DNA of 64,000 nucleotides from contig NZ_LMUR01000001.1 of assembly GCF_009765825.1 (NCBI RefSeq), positions 1 through 64,000 of the forward strand, read 5' to 3'. This DNA comes from Granulicella sp. L60. GTDB lineage: Bacteria; Acidobacteriota; Terriglobia; Terriglobales; Acidobacteriaceae. Of the stretch, positions 24,872 through 34,198 are shown piece by piece; position 1 is the stretch's first letter, and the number at the start of each line of letters is the position of its first letter. The notes under the pieces were generated by a model. The model saw only the letters and a list, made by a program, of their open reading frames with translations. It was not told where the DNA came from and searched no databases. The translations under genes were made by a program, and so were the position numbers.

Positions 24872-25963
24872 GTGAGCGGCACAATTTTCTTTTCCTGGCA
24901 AAGTGACAGGCCTACCAGCATCTGTCGGAATTTCGTCGAACGAGCGTTGCTGATTGCGGCCGGTCGCCTCAAATCGGACATCGATGTCGAGGATGCCGTG
25001 CGCGAAAATCTCGAGGTCGATCGAGATACCCGGAACGTGCCCGGCTCGCCTCCTATCTTTGAGACGATCATGGCGAAGATCGCCTCCGCAAGCGTCTTTG
25101 TCCCCGACCTCACCTTTGTTGGAAAAAGAGATAATCAAAAGCCTGTCTCGAATCCAAATGTACTCATCGAGTACGGATTAGCGCTTCATAAACCGGGACA
25201 CTTGCAGATCATCGCCGTCATGAATGATGTATTTGGAAAGCCGACAGAAGAAGATATGCCATTCAATCTGAGGCACCGCAGGTTTCCAATCACTTATAGC
25301 TTGCCTGAAGGCGCGACTGAGGAGGAGCGAAAGACCGCACAGAAGCTCTTAGTCGATAAGCTGGAGTTTGCACTCAGGGCGATATTTGACAGTCCCGACT
25401 ACAAGGCCTCAGCGAAATCGGTGGCTCCATCGGCAGTTGAAGTGGCAGTTCTCTATCAGAAGGACAGGGACTACGGTTACGCGCTTTCATCGCTTAGTTC
25501 GCGCGAAGGCGTGAAGCAGATTCGGGAAACAGTTCGCGCACTCTTCGAGGCGATCGAAGCAAAGTGCAGGGAAGTGAATTCGGCGAGTGATGCGGAGATT
25601 GAGGTCGCATCACACATGCCTGTGCGCGACCTATCTCAGGTTTGTGTACTCAGGAAATGGCAGCATGGAATGGTTGTGCACTGGGAACAGCGCTATACCG
25701 AGTCGACAGAAGGAATCAAGCTCGGAGTCCGCGAGGTTCAGGGATCGGTGCGCCTTCCCGGGGAATCTCTTGCAGGAGTTCACGTTGGTGAATCCCGAAA
25801 ACTCACTGAGACCTTCTATACGCCGACGCTCTCCCGCGAACATGAGATCGGATGGGCCAGGTCGACTCGCAGTAAGGAAGAGCCGAAATTTATCTCGACG
25901 GAAGAGCTTGCAGATGCCTGCGTAGTCCAATTTGTGAATTTGCTCCGAAAGGACCTTCGATAG
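24872..25963 (+). CDS. TIR-like nucleotide-binding domain protein
   Basis: 363 residues from a GTG start. The N-terminal 160 residues look like the TIR-like/CAP12-type nucleotide-binding fold: strand TIFFSWQSD at 4-11, the IFETIMAKIASASVFVPDL segment, and NPNVLIEYGLAL at 94-105 with the conserved glutamate (E100) that in TIR NADases is catalytic. The C-terminal 200 residues are unassigned and could be the sensor. Many such proteins act in antiviral defence by destroying NAD, but activity here is inferred. It follows the SRAP gene by 81 bp on the same strand. Confidence 0.65.
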   Translation: MSGTIFFSWQSDRPTSICRNFVERALLIAAGRLKSDIDVEDAVRENLEVDRDTRNVPGSPPIFETIMAKIASASVFVPDLTFVGKRDNQKPVSNPNVLIEYGLALHKPGHLQIIAVMNDVFGKPTEEDMPFNLRHRRFPITYSLPEGATEEERKTAQKLLVDKLEFALRAIFDSPDYKASAKSVAPSAVEVAVLYQKDRDYGYALSSLSSREGVKQIRETVRALFEAIEAKCREVNSASDAEIEVASHMPVRDLSQVCVLRKWQHGMVVHWEQRYTESTEGIKLGVREVQGSVRLPGESLAGVHVGESRKLTETFYTPTLSREHEIGWARSTRSKEEPKFISTEELADACVVQFVNLLRKDLR

Positions 25964-26056
25964 TACTCAGGCGCTAATCATTCTCCGCGCGCTCACCTAT
26001 CGGATTAGCTCGGTTTCCGAGTATCAGGATACGGAATGTGTTGAAGTCTGCTCCTG

Positions 26057-26248
26057 CTACCTGACCGCAACGTACTCCCCGCATCCTGGGCAGTACACTT
26101 TTGTCCAGTCTGCTAGGGGATCACGAAAGTGCATTTGAGCCCCGCAAAGGCCGCAACTTGTCTCGTAGAACGAGTGTGAGTCTGGGTCAATCCTGTGTTC
26201 TGCCGGGCGCGAGCAAAGATCTGCATCGGCAATGACGCTGGTATGCAT
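26057..26248 (-). CDS. Small zinc-ribbon protein
   Basis: 63 residues. Two CxxC knuckles, CGLC (about 33-36) and CPGC (53-56), define a zinc ribbon. The start has AAAGGA 5 nt upstream. Such single-ribbon proteins are common on conjugative elements; role unknown. Confidence 0.65.
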   Translation of the reverse strand: MHTSVIADADLCSRPAEHRIDPDSHSFYETSCGLCGAQMHFRDPLADWTKVYCPGCGEYVAVR

Positions 26249-26419
26249 TGAATTCCTTTCGTTAAGTTGTGCGGGTTTAGTGAGAGGTTATCGCGTGAGA
26301 CCTGCATCCGTTCCGGCGAGCAGTATTCAGTCGGCCACGTACTTGGTGCGTCGGAACTTTCGCACGCATCGAACCAGGTCGTCGTCGTTGCATTCTGATT
26401 GTTCCCGATGGCCTGGTTT

Positions 26420-26795
26420 TCACTGTTTCATCGGCACCCTGTATAGCCGGTCCACCTTCGCTGCGTTGCGCGCAAGGATCCATTTCTTTCCCAACTGAAG
26501 TGAGGGGCTTTCGTAACCGAGCCTGCGGGCAAGTTGCGCTGGTGTGGAGCCCTCCGCGAGCATGCTCTTGATCTGGCGCCAAGTTGGGTAAGCTCGGACT
26601 CGTGCCGATTCACTCACGGCATCCTTTGAGATCGCGAGAAGTTTGCCCTCAGTGCGTTTCCGAATCTGCGTGCTCCGGCCGGATTCAATTCGGGAGATCA
26701 CCCTGGGGCCACTTCCGAGCGGCGGCGACTGCCTCGCGTCCCAGCCCTTCTTTCGAGAGCTTTGCTATGTGGTCTCTTGCAACATCTGCTGACAC
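26420..26795 (-). pseudogene. Double helix-turn-helix protein with a frameshift
   Basis: Two frames join into one protein. From the GTG at 26795: SADVARDHIAKLSKEGLGRE (first HTH) up to AVAA; then one base out of frame at about 26715-26720 it continues LGSGPRVISRIESGRSTQIR, followed by a second HTH (TWRQIKSMLAEGSTPAQLAR) and stop at 26420. The order and spacing match small phage/actinobacterial-type double-HTH proteins, which supports a single ancestral gene of about 125 codons. Programmed frameshifting or a sequence error are alternatives. Confidence 0.65.
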
Positions 26796-26871
26796 GCGTC
26801 CGTTCCAGCCGTCGTCTTTGTTCCTGGGCGCGGATTTGGCATGGGCGAGCCGTTCCGATACGGCGGTACCA

Positions 26872-27093
26872 TCAAAGGCTCGATGGCTGATTGGCGTCTG
26901 CTGCGACGGCTCCGCTCAACAGCGCGGCATCGAGTGCGGAGCACAGGAAGAGATGTCGAGATCCAACGTGATCGAACTTCTCTCGCGCGGCCTCCTCGGC
27001 GGTTGAGGGCGTGATCTCGATTCCGCTCTTCATCTGCTGTTCCGCCCAGCTTTTGCCTGCATCCATCGCAATTCTGATTCGATCTCGTCTCAT
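26872..27093 (-). CDS. Hypothetical small protein
   Basis: 73 residues, mostly helical and acidic in the middle (STAEEAAREKFDHV), with no recognised domain. The start is supported by CAGGAGGA 9 nt upstream. It precedes the frameshifted HTH gene on the same strand. Confidence 0.55.
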   Translation of the reverse strand: MRRDRIRIAMDAGKSWAEQQMKSGIEITPSTAEEAAREKFDHVGSRHLFLCSALDAALLSGAVAADANQPSSL

Positions 27094-27275
27094 CTGCGTT
27101 TCCTCCTGAGTGCCGATTTGGTCTTCTTATTCGTTTCGGGCAGCCCAGGGCAGGGTAGTGCGCACGAACGGATTCTTCCGTCGGGATGTCTGGCCTAGGC
27201 CGAAGCCATTCCGGAGCCGTCGCCGAAGCAGGCATCGAGACACGCTGATCCTTCAAGTAAGTAGGCGCGCCACCT

Positions 27276-27839
27276 TTATGCCGCGGTCTGGTTCGGTTGG
27301 GCAGCGACGAGTTCGACGTAAATCTTGTTATGTCTGCGCCGCTTCTTGAGCCGCCCTTCCGCGAAAGCCCGATACACGATCTGCCGCTCGGCATCTCTTG
27401 CGGCGCGATAGGCGTGAGCGACTTGGTTGCACAGGTTCCAGATCATCTCGGACGAGAAGTTCGCTGCGATGTGTTCCCAGGTTTCACCGGAGATGAGATT
27501 GTCGAAGGTGAAGCCCACCATTCCGCCGCCGTGGCACTCGAGCATCACGATGCCGTCCTTATAAAGGCCGGAAGGATTGCGGTAGATGCCATAGTCATGG
27601 CTGTCGCCTGTCCATCGGATCCGGGCCAATCGTGAGGGTCTGGCCTCGCCGAACTGGCAGAAGGTAAGAAACTCCAATCCGGCAACGGGGACGTGGCGGA
27701 ACTCTCCTTGATTGAGATGGTCCTGCATGTTGTAGCACCGAACCGTCTCAGGCTTCTCCGGCCCTGCTTCATTGAAGGGGAGGTCGGCCGGGTCGTTCGT
27801 CTTCCAGTAGTAGCCTGGGCGTTCCTGTGTTGGATTCAT
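27276..27839 (-). CDS. Hypothetical protein
   Basis: 187 residues from the ATG at 27839, which has AAAGGGA upstream; the longer frame to 27920 is not supported. No family recognised. The middle is a beta-rich region with several aromatic and glycine residues (VMLECHGGGMVGFTFDNL) and the C-terminus is basic (RLKKRRRHNK). It is divergent from the 87-residue gene that follows. Probably soluble. Confidence 0.6.
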   Translation of the reverse strand: MNPTQERPGYYWKTNDPADLPFNEAGPEKPETVRCYNMQDHLNQGEFRHVPVAGLEFLTFCQFGEARPSRLARIRWTGDSHDYGIYRNPSGLYKDGIVMLECHGGGMVGFTFDNLISGETWEHIAANFSSEMIWNLCNQVAHAYRAARDAERQIVYRAFAEGRLKKRRRHNKIYVELVAAQPNQTAA

Positions 27840-27947
27840 GGGAGAAATTCCCTTTCGTGGTTTCACGCTTTGCGGGGAGGTGTTCTCGAAACGAGAGGTG
27901 AGAACAACCGGTTGGGGCATGGCCGGGCGAGACGGTAAACTTGGTCC

Positions 27948-28211
27948 ATGAAGGCAGGGGCTACGCTTTACGCAGAGAAGATCAATAATGGTCAGTCAGA
28001 GATCTGGGTCGCGGCAGACGATGAGGTGCTCACCGAGAGTCGGAGACTCGCCACAAACGAGATCATCAATGTAACGCGCCGTCTGTGCACGGCCGAGGCA
28101 TTCAAAGCGTTCTACCCGGATCAGCACCTTGCTGTGGGCCACATTCGGACGCTGACCGTGCCTAACCTCGATGAGATCGTCGCTGAATTGCGTTTAACGC
28201 CCCTCAAATAG
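27948..28211 (+). CDS. Hypothetical small protein
   Basis: 87 residues, soluble, mixed alpha/beta. No family recognised and no clear ribosome site. It is kept because codon usage and length are gene-like and no better frame overlaps it. Confidence 0.45.
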   Translation: MKAGATLYAEKINNGQSEIWVAADDEVLTESRRLATNEIINVTRRLCTAEAFKAFYPDQHLAVGHIRTLTVPNLDEIVAELRLTPLK

Positions 28212-28726
28212 ATTTCGACAGGGCAGCTGCGGAGGATGGTGATTGCACCGAGGGCGAAACTGCGGATGAATTACTGTTTCTGGCCGCATTCCTGTTAGTA
28301 ATCAGTGGGTTTGTTTGCTTCCAGCGTGCCGATAACAAGGCGTTTCGGAAGTGAGCGCGAGAACCGTACAAGCTATATCCGTCAATCCAAGGACCGGGTA
28401 AATGGGAAAGCACCACCTCCATACTCAGCCAGGCTCTCGAGCAGAATGCATCGGAGATCTCCGGTTGACGCTCTGAAGAACAGCGGACTCGCAACAGCGA
28501 CTACCGGATTGATTCATAGGTAAGTAGATTTTTGTTACATCCGGAACGGATTAGTGGCACACTTGTAGCCACATTTCCACAGCATTCGGTAATCTACAGA
28601 GTTTACCGATCCAGATTTATTTCGCGCCGTGCTCCCCCGACTCTGTAACTCTTTATCCACTGGGAGTTGCGCCGCGCGAAACGGGTATCCCGGGCCCTGT
28701 ATCTCATTTCCACCGAGGAGCTGTCC
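28212..28726. other. Gene-free stretch before the giant membrane protein gene
   Basis: No supported gene. One plus-strand frame ending near 28354 contains a hydrophobic segment (LLFLAAFLLVISGFVCF) but has no start codon, so it may be a relic. A small dyad, GTGGC-ACACTTGTA-GCCAC, lies near 28553. Confidence 0.4.
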
Positions 28727-31700
28727 GTGAAAGAGAGAACGGGAGTTGGATTTGGCCTGGGCTTAACTGCCCTTTTGGCCGCAGGTGTTGCTTTCTACAG
28801 TAACTCCGGGTCTGCAAACAGGCCGGCCCATAGTGAAGTGCCCATGGGTGCCGCAAAACCGAAACGATCTCCCCAGGAGAGTGTCTCCCGCACGATCGCA
28901 CCATACGTCGGAGGGTGTACCGCCTATCTTCCGCCTCTGACCAGTGCACAACAGTTGACGGAGCAAAAATCCGGGAAAGAGAACACCCCTGGAGATGACT
29001 CACGCTCCGATGCTTATAAAGTTATTCAGACCTTCGTAAACGAGGGCGAACCCATACCCGTGCCTCGAAATGAAGTTTCGGACCGCCTAAAGGACCAGCT
29101 GACCAAACCCGATCAGAATAACGAAACTGATTTTCATTTGCGCTACATCGTTGCCGTCGTTCCGGACCCGCGCCATACTCACCTCTCCCTAGAGTTCGAT
29201 CGTTTCGTCGAAGCAATTGAAGGCGCTGCTCAGGATGAAGAGTATGTCTACGACAGTTCCTGGCTTCCCTGGTCGCGAGGAACCCCTCAATATCCATTGC
29301 GCGCTGACGAAGAACTCGAGGAACAATACACCGAGAAGGTCGAAGGCTGTCCTGGAGTCCTACTGTTTAGAAAAGCGCTCGACACCGGTGGATCTCCATT
29401 CCAGAACGGCCTTGTGGTCTTTCTCGTAGGTGAGCAGCCGACAGGCGGCCTTAGGCTTTCAGAGTGGGAGAACTCTATTCTGTGGCTGCAGCAATACGCT
29501 TGGCGCAAGGATCGCAAAGAAACGCTTCAGGTACTGGGCCCGACATACTCCGGCACACTTCCTTCACTAGAACAGCGTCTCCGTACACTTGTACCGACCA
29601 CAGCTTCATTGAAGGCCAATTCCAATCCCCATGCCGCCCAAAAGGTTCCAGATCTCCCACGACCTGTCCAGGGCTACGTCTATAGCGGAAGCGTTCAAAG
29701 CTGCAGTTCCATCAAGTGGTTTAAGGACACACTCATGCCGATGCCGATCGAATTCGCAGCTTTCTCTGAAAACGAATCTGTGAAGACCTTCCGCTTGCTT
29801 CGTTATTTCAAGACAGAAGATATCGATCCTGAAAAGGTAGCAATTATTTCAGAAGATGAAACCGCTTATGGAAGTCTGCCAAAGTCTGCTCAAGTGACAA
29901 CCGACACCTGCAAGAATCCCCTGGACTCAAACGTTATGAAACTTTATTACCCCAGGGATATCTCCGCTTTGCGGACCGCGTATCAGGAAAACTCACTCTT
30001 ATCTCGCCCAGCCGGAGGCGGAGAGCACGAGGCCGTACAGACCGTTTTGCCGTCGGATCTCAGCGCGGGATCCTGGGAGCAAGGAGACAGCGTCCCCTCC
30101 TACAGCAAGCAGGAACCTCTCAACGAAGAGGCCCAGTTATATGGAATCGTAAGCCAGCTAAGGGAAAAGCACACTGAAGACATCATCCTGCGCTGCAGCA
30201 ATCCCCTCGACTATCTCTTCCTTATAAGATTTCTGCATCGCACTTATCCTGAAGGCCGTGTGATCACCGTCGGCTCTGATTTACTCTTCCGTCGCGAAGT
30301 GGATACAACAGAATTCCGTGGAACCCTAACAGTCACCGACTACACATTGACTCCGCACTCGGCCGAAGTCACAGGAACCGCATCTTCTCTGAAGGACGGT
30401 ATAAGAGAACCTCTGGGCAGTGACGTGGAATCGCTCGAGCTTGCCATGCGCGCCCTGCTTCGCCTCGTTTCTCCGGAGATTGATCCTAAAACACGATGCC
30501 CTCAAACCCAAGCAGATCCTCCGCCTAACTTACTGTGGAGCTCAAACTGCTGGCAACAGAAATCACTACCATACTTCGATCACGCACTCTGGATGAAAGC
30601 GAACCCAGAAAACAGCTTCGACTCTCCGGATGTCTGGTTAACCGTCATTGGGAGGGATGGCTACTGGCCTGTCGCAGCTCTTAACAAAGACGCAGTAGCG
30701 AGCATGATAACGGACAAGCAATCCAAGGAGCCGCTACAAACGATAGCTGCATTACAGCCACCTTGTCAGGGACCTCTAGGTTTATCCGGCAAGCTACCCG
30801 TCACATGGAACCTCTTCGCCTTTCTGTCCGTCGGGCCTTTGCTCTTACACCTCACAGGAGTATGGAATCCCAGCTTCCTTCGTTTTTTGCGGCTGGATAA
30901 CGCATTTGAGACCCGCAATGACTGGCGCTGGGGCCTAGTCTTTTCCACATCGTGCACCCTGGCATTTTTTCCGCTCTGGAGCCTCCTGATACCCGTACTA
31001 GAACAGTCCAATGTTCCGGATCCAGTTCTGTCTTACGGATATGCAGCCGTGCTTATCATCTGGTGGGTGCTGATCATTTTACGAATGCGGCTCAGAGAAC
31101 AGCCTCTGAACTGGAAAGTAGTCCTTGGTTTCACTCTCGTCTCCCTTTCCCTGGCATGCTGCCTAAGTGCCGCGCTCACACACGATTTGAGCAGCGTGGA
31201 CAAATCGCCTTTTTCTTACAGGGCGATGCACCTCACGAATGGTGTCAGCCCCCTCCTGTCGCTCTGGATTCTTCTGGTCGGCCTCTATCTCTGGTCTCTT
31301 CAAAGCCTGAACGGAAATACGCTCGTATCAGAAGAGCGTCCGTTGCTTCCTCCGGCGGAGCCACTGAAGTCGCCCGATAGCGATTCAGGCACTTCGCAGA
31401 AACTTGCCTCTGTCCGAAGCCGCATCAGCGACGCAATGGCCCAACGGATCGAGATGCCGGCCCGCATGTTCGAGCATCATTGGGGAGTGATTCTTCCGCC
31501 AATCATATTCCTCGCGGCTTTCGCAGTCTTCCACAACGAAATGGCAATCTCCAGCTTCGAACGTCCCTGGCTCAGCCGGTTCTTCTGCCTGTCTCTGGGA
31601 GCAATGATCGCGCTTATTGTCCTTGAGGCATCGAGCGTAGTCATCACTTGGTCTCAATTGAACCGCCTGCTGCGAGCCCTGTCGCGCACACCTTTGCGGC

Positions 31701-32557
31701 GGACCTTTCGCGCGATTCGCGGATTCTCGGGTACTTCTCTCTGGCATATCAGCGGAGACGTTCCTCGCAGTCAGTATCAGATACTGGAGCGGCAGATTGA
31801 ATCAGCGGAGACTGTCTGCCGACTCTATCCCGACTCGCGTTTTCTTCCCTCGCCGGAAGATCTTCTTCTCATCAGAAAAATGGTAATCGTCGGGAATTCC
31901 TTCCGTCTCCAATACAACACGGAGATGGATCGATCCGCCCAATGGAACGCCCCTTTGCGGGTACCTGATACCGACACCGTTTATCAGATGCGAGAGGTCA
32001 TCAAGGACTCCGTGGCAGCACTCTTTCATGGATTTCTTGAGCAGGCATGGCACGCGGAATTGCCGGAAAGAACCAAGCAGAATCTCGAAGCCGTGGGTGA
32101 AGGAAAAAATCCGAAGGAGACAGACCTTTTCCTCCCTCTCAGCAATGACGAAACAGTGCGCGCGGCTGAAGAGTTCGTCTGCCTCTCTTATGTCTCCTAT
32201 ATTCAGAACATCCTCGCTCGAATCCGCAGTCTCATCGTATCCATCGTCCTTCTCTACGTAGCCGCCGGATTAGCCGTTGCGGTTTACCCGTTCTCCCCTC
32301 GCCCTCAGATCGCGTCATTCTTGCTGATCTTCCTTCTCGGGCTCTCCATCACCGTCTCCATTGTTTACTCCGGTATGGAAAGAGACTGCATCCTCAGTGA
32401 CATCACCAATACCGAAAGCACCCTCGGCTGGGAGTTCTACCAGAAGCTGGCGCTCTTCCTCGTCCCCACCATATTTGCCCTCCTCACAGCACAGTTTCCT
32501 GAACTGACAGACTCTTTTCTTGGCTGGGTGCAACCTGGGCTCTCTGCTGTGAAATAG
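28727..32557 (+). CDS. Very large membrane protein with periplasmic-binding-like region, unknown function
   Basis: 1276 residues from the GTG at 28727, which has GAGGAG 7 nt upstream; a TTG 60 nt earlier is less likely. One N-terminal membrane helix (VGFGLGLTALLAAGVAFY) is followed by about 650 residues predicted to be extracytoplasmic. Stretches there (VAIISEDETAYGS and GRVITVGSDLLF) resemble type 1 periplasmic-binding/receptor ligand domains. The C-terminal half has about ten hydrophobic segments with a soluble stretch between the seventh and eighth. No catalytic or transporter motif was recognised. It has no operon partner. It may be a sensor-transporter hybrid. Confidence 0.75.
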   Translation: MKERTGVGFGLGLTALLAAGVAFYSNSGSANRPAHSEVPMGAAKPKRSPQESVSRTIAPYVGGCTAYLPPLTSAQQLTEQKSGKENTPGDDSRSDAYKVIQTFVNEGEPIPVPRNEVSDRLKDQLTKPDQNNETDFHLRYIVAVVPDPRHTHLSLEFDRFVEAIEGAAQDEEYVYDSSWLPWSRGTPQYPLRADEELEEQYTEKVEGCPGVLLFRKALDTGGSPFQNGLVVFLVGEQPTGGLRLSEWENSILWLQQYAWRKDRKETLQVLGPTYSGTLPSLEQRLRTLVPTTASLKANSNPHAAQKVPDLPRPVQGYVYSGSVQSCSSIKWFKDTLMPMPIEFAAFSENESVKTFRLLRYFKTEDIDPEKVAIISEDETAYGSLPKSAQVTTDTCKNPLDSNVMKLYYPRDISALRTAYQENSLLSRPAGGGEHEAVQTVLPSDLSAGSWEQGDSVPSYSKQEPLNEEAQLYGIVSQLREKHTEDIILRCSNPLDYLFLIRFLHRTYPEGRVITVGSDLLFRREVDTTEFRGTLTVTDYTLTPHSAEVTGTASSLKDGIREPLGSDVESLELAMRALLRLVSPEIDPKTRCPQTQADPPPNLLWSSNCWQQKSLPYFDHALWMKANPENSFDSPDVWLTVIGRDGYWPVAALNKDAVASMITDKQSKEPLQTIAALQPPCQGPLGLSGKLPVTWNLFAFLSVGPLLLHLTGVWNPSFLRFLRLDNAFETRNDWRWGLVFSTSCTLAFFPLWSLLIPVLEQSNVPDPVLSYGYAAVLIIWWVLIILRMRLREQPLNWKVVLGFTLVSLSLACCLSAALTHDLSSVDKSPFSYRAMHLTNGVSPLLSLWILLVGLYLWSLQSLNGNTLVSEERPLLPPAEPLKSPDSDSGTSQKLASVRSRISDAMAQRIEMPARMFEHHWGVILPPIIFLAAFAVFHNEMAISSFERPWLSRFFCLSLGAMIALIVLEASSVVITWSQLNRLLRALSRTPLRRTFRAIRGFSGTSLWHISGDVPRSQYQILERQIESAETVCRLYPDSRFLPSPEDLLLIRKMVIVGNSFRLQYNTEMDRSAQWNAPLRVPDTDTVYQMREVIKDSVAALFHGFLEQAWHAELPERTKQNLEAVGEGKNPKETDLFLPLSNDETVRAAEEFVCLSYVSYIQNILARIRSLIVSIVLLYVAAGLAVAVYPFSPRPQIASFLLIFLLGLSITVSIVYSGMERDCILSDITNTESTLGWEFYQKLALFLVPTIFALLTAQFPELTDSFLGWVQPGLSAVK

Positions 32558-32760
32558 CGACAGCAAAATTCTGAAGGCCTATGGGGATTCCTTTCGCGAA
32601 TGAGCGCGACTCGTAACGAGCGCGAACAACAGGCGGCGAAGGGCGTACTTCGTCTCTGGATGTCTCGCCGTAGAGAGTTCAGGGAAAGGGCACGACAGAG
32701 CATCGACAGGGCAGTGCGGAGCGTAGACGATGAACCGAGTCAGCAGGCGGCTAGGAGGCT

Positions 32761-33174
32761 CTAGTTGCCATGCCGTTCCCAGAACTCTGCCGGTGTGATG
32801 ATGGGATACCGATCCGCCAGCGCAAGCAGATCTTTGTCGCCGGTGACGAGGTAGTCGGCCTTCGAGGCCTGCAACGTCGCCAGGACTGCCTGATCGGCCT
32901 GATCCCGTAAAGCTGCGTCCTCTTGAGTACCGGGCTCGACGATGTCGGCCAGAAACAGGAGGCTGTCAGCGAGGTCCCGGATCTCAGCGGGGCTCAGCGT
33001 GATCCGGGACAATCGTGGAAGTACTCTCACCATCTCGTCCAGGATGTATCGCGACAATATGACATCGAGGCCGCCCTGCCGCCAGATACCGACGATTCGT
33101 CCCGGTACGCTACCCGGATACGCTAGCCCCGAGACTAGGACATTGGTGTCCAAAACCACCCGTATGCCCGTCAT
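32761..33174 (-). CDS. PIN-domain toxin
   Basis: 137 residues. PIN-type RNase fold: V-LDTNVLVSG with the first metal-binding Asp, DEM, then DQADQAVLATL and YLVTGDKDLLAL with the remaining acidic residues. Its start codon overlaps the antitoxin stop by one base, the usual antitoxin-first arrangement. Toxins of this kind cleave tRNA or rRNA and stabilise mobile elements. Confidence 0.88.
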   Translation of the reverse strand: MTGIRVVLDTNVLVSGLAYPGSVPGRIVGIWRQGGLDVILSRYILDEMVRVLPRLSRITLSPAEIRDLADSLLFLADIVEPGTQEDAALRDQADQAVLATLQASKADYLVTGDKDLLALADRYPIITPAEFWERHGN

Positions 33175-33443
33175 CAGCGCTTCCGTGCGCGATCGACCGC
33201 AGCATCGATCTCCGCCAGACCTTCTTCCGCCGGTATTCCGGCATAGGCCTCTGAGATTCGGTCGCTTAACTCGTCGAATCGGCTACGCAGGCGGCGAATC
33301 CGGGCAAAAAGTTCGGCATCGACGAGGACAGCCACAGGCTTTCCATCCTTGTTGATGACAATGCTGTCATTGCGGTACTGCACTTGGTTGATCATTTCCC
33401 CGAGATTTTGGCGGAAATTGACTGCGTTGACTTCGGTGATCAT
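33174..33443 (-). CDS. Phd/YefM-type antitoxin
   Basis: 89 residues from the ATG at 33443, with AGGAGG 5 nt upstream; the longer frame would translate the operator repeats. The N-terminus matches Phd/YefM antitoxins (VNAVNFRQNLGEMINQVQYR and NKDGKPVAVLVD), and the C-terminal half is the acidic toxin-binding tail. Pairing a Phd-like antitoxin with a PIN toxin is a known mixed combination. Confidence 0.88.
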   Translation of the reverse strand: MITEVNAVNFRQNLGEMINQVQYRNDSIVINKDGKPVAVLVDAELFARIRRLRSRFDELSDRISEAYAGIPAEEGLAEIDAAVDRARKR

Positions 33444-33455
33444 GAGATCCTCCTG

Positions 33456-33482
33456 ACCGTTATGGTCATTATGATCGATATG
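33456..33482 (-). promoter_or_regulatory. Three tandem 9-bp repeats upstream of the antitoxin
   Basis: On the minus strand: CATATCGAT, CATAATGAC, CATAACGGT. These lie 13 bp before the antitoxin start and probably form the autoregulatory operator. Confidence 0.5.
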
Positions 33483-33556
33483 ATTTATCTTGTCCACTGA
33501 TAGCACATCGTTTTCACTCAAACAGCAGCCCTTGGCCCGGTCATCTCAAACCGGAC

Positions 33557-34036
33557 TTACCGGGGAACAGAGTCGGGCCTGAGCGAGGGCTGTTCTCCGT
33601 TATAGAGAAAGACCATTCGCATCCTGACGCTCTGCAATGCCATGTCGGACGGAAACGCCGTACGCGGACTGCCCACGATCGCAGCCCAGGCAGCTCGATC
33701 CAGAGCAACGATGCCCGCGGAGCGCTCGATCTTCATCGCGGATACGGTTCCATCCGAATGAAGCGTGAACTGGATGCTGACGATGCCTCTGGCAAGGCGC
33801 GGAGCCTGCGCTTCTCCGGGAATCAGCGACAGCCACGTCGCCTTCGTTTGCCGAGCCAGCTGCGGAATCACTGCCTTCTCAAGAATGGAGCGATCCGGTT
33901 GCGGCACGTTCTCCACGATCTCGAGCGTATTGTGCTCCTGTTCCCCGGACTCAGGAGAGGCGTCGAGGCGCACAGCCGACAGGGGAAGCGATACGAACAC
34001 CAGCGAGATTGCGGCACGACGGAAAATGGAGTGCAT
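33557..34036 (-). CDS. TonB C-terminal-domain protein
   Basis: 159 residues. A signal peptide (ISLVFVSLPLSAVRLDA) is followed by a short linker and a TonB-family C-terminal domain: GIVSIQFTLHSDGTVSAMKI, ALDRAAWAAI and the last strand VRMRMVFLYNGE. There is no N-terminal ExbB-interacting membrane anchor of normal TonB type, so it resembles the short periplasmic TonB_C proteins frequent in Acidobacteriota. The start follows AAAGGA. It lies between the toxin-antitoxin pair and the PRTRC block. Confidence 0.8.
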   Translation of the reverse strand: MHSIFRRAAISLVFVSLPLSAVRLDASPESGEQEHNTLEIVENVPQPDRSILEKAVIPQLARQTKATWLSLIPGEAQAPRLARGIVSIQFTLHSDGTVSAMKIERSAGIVALDRAAWAAIVGSPRTAFPSDMALQSVRMRMVFLYNGEQPSLRPDSVPR

Positions 34037-34198
34037 CGTCTGATCCTTTCGATCATTCGATCATTGAGCACGCCGCCACGCAACGTGTATCGCGACTGGC
34101 GGCCGAATGTTCCGTTGACTGGCGTATTGCGAAGTCCCAAGAGCTTGTCACACCGAACGGATCTTATGCTCGCGCCTACTGTTGGCGAAACTCGCCGC

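Noticed and set aside
26765-27394. 209-codon minus-strand frame
   Set aside because: It covers three better-supported small genes in another frame and has typical out-of-frame composition (Arg, Pro, Ser).
32597-32620. GCGCG...CGAG imperfect hairpin after the giant membrane protein gene
   Set aside because: A bulge and no T tract; too weak to call a terminator.
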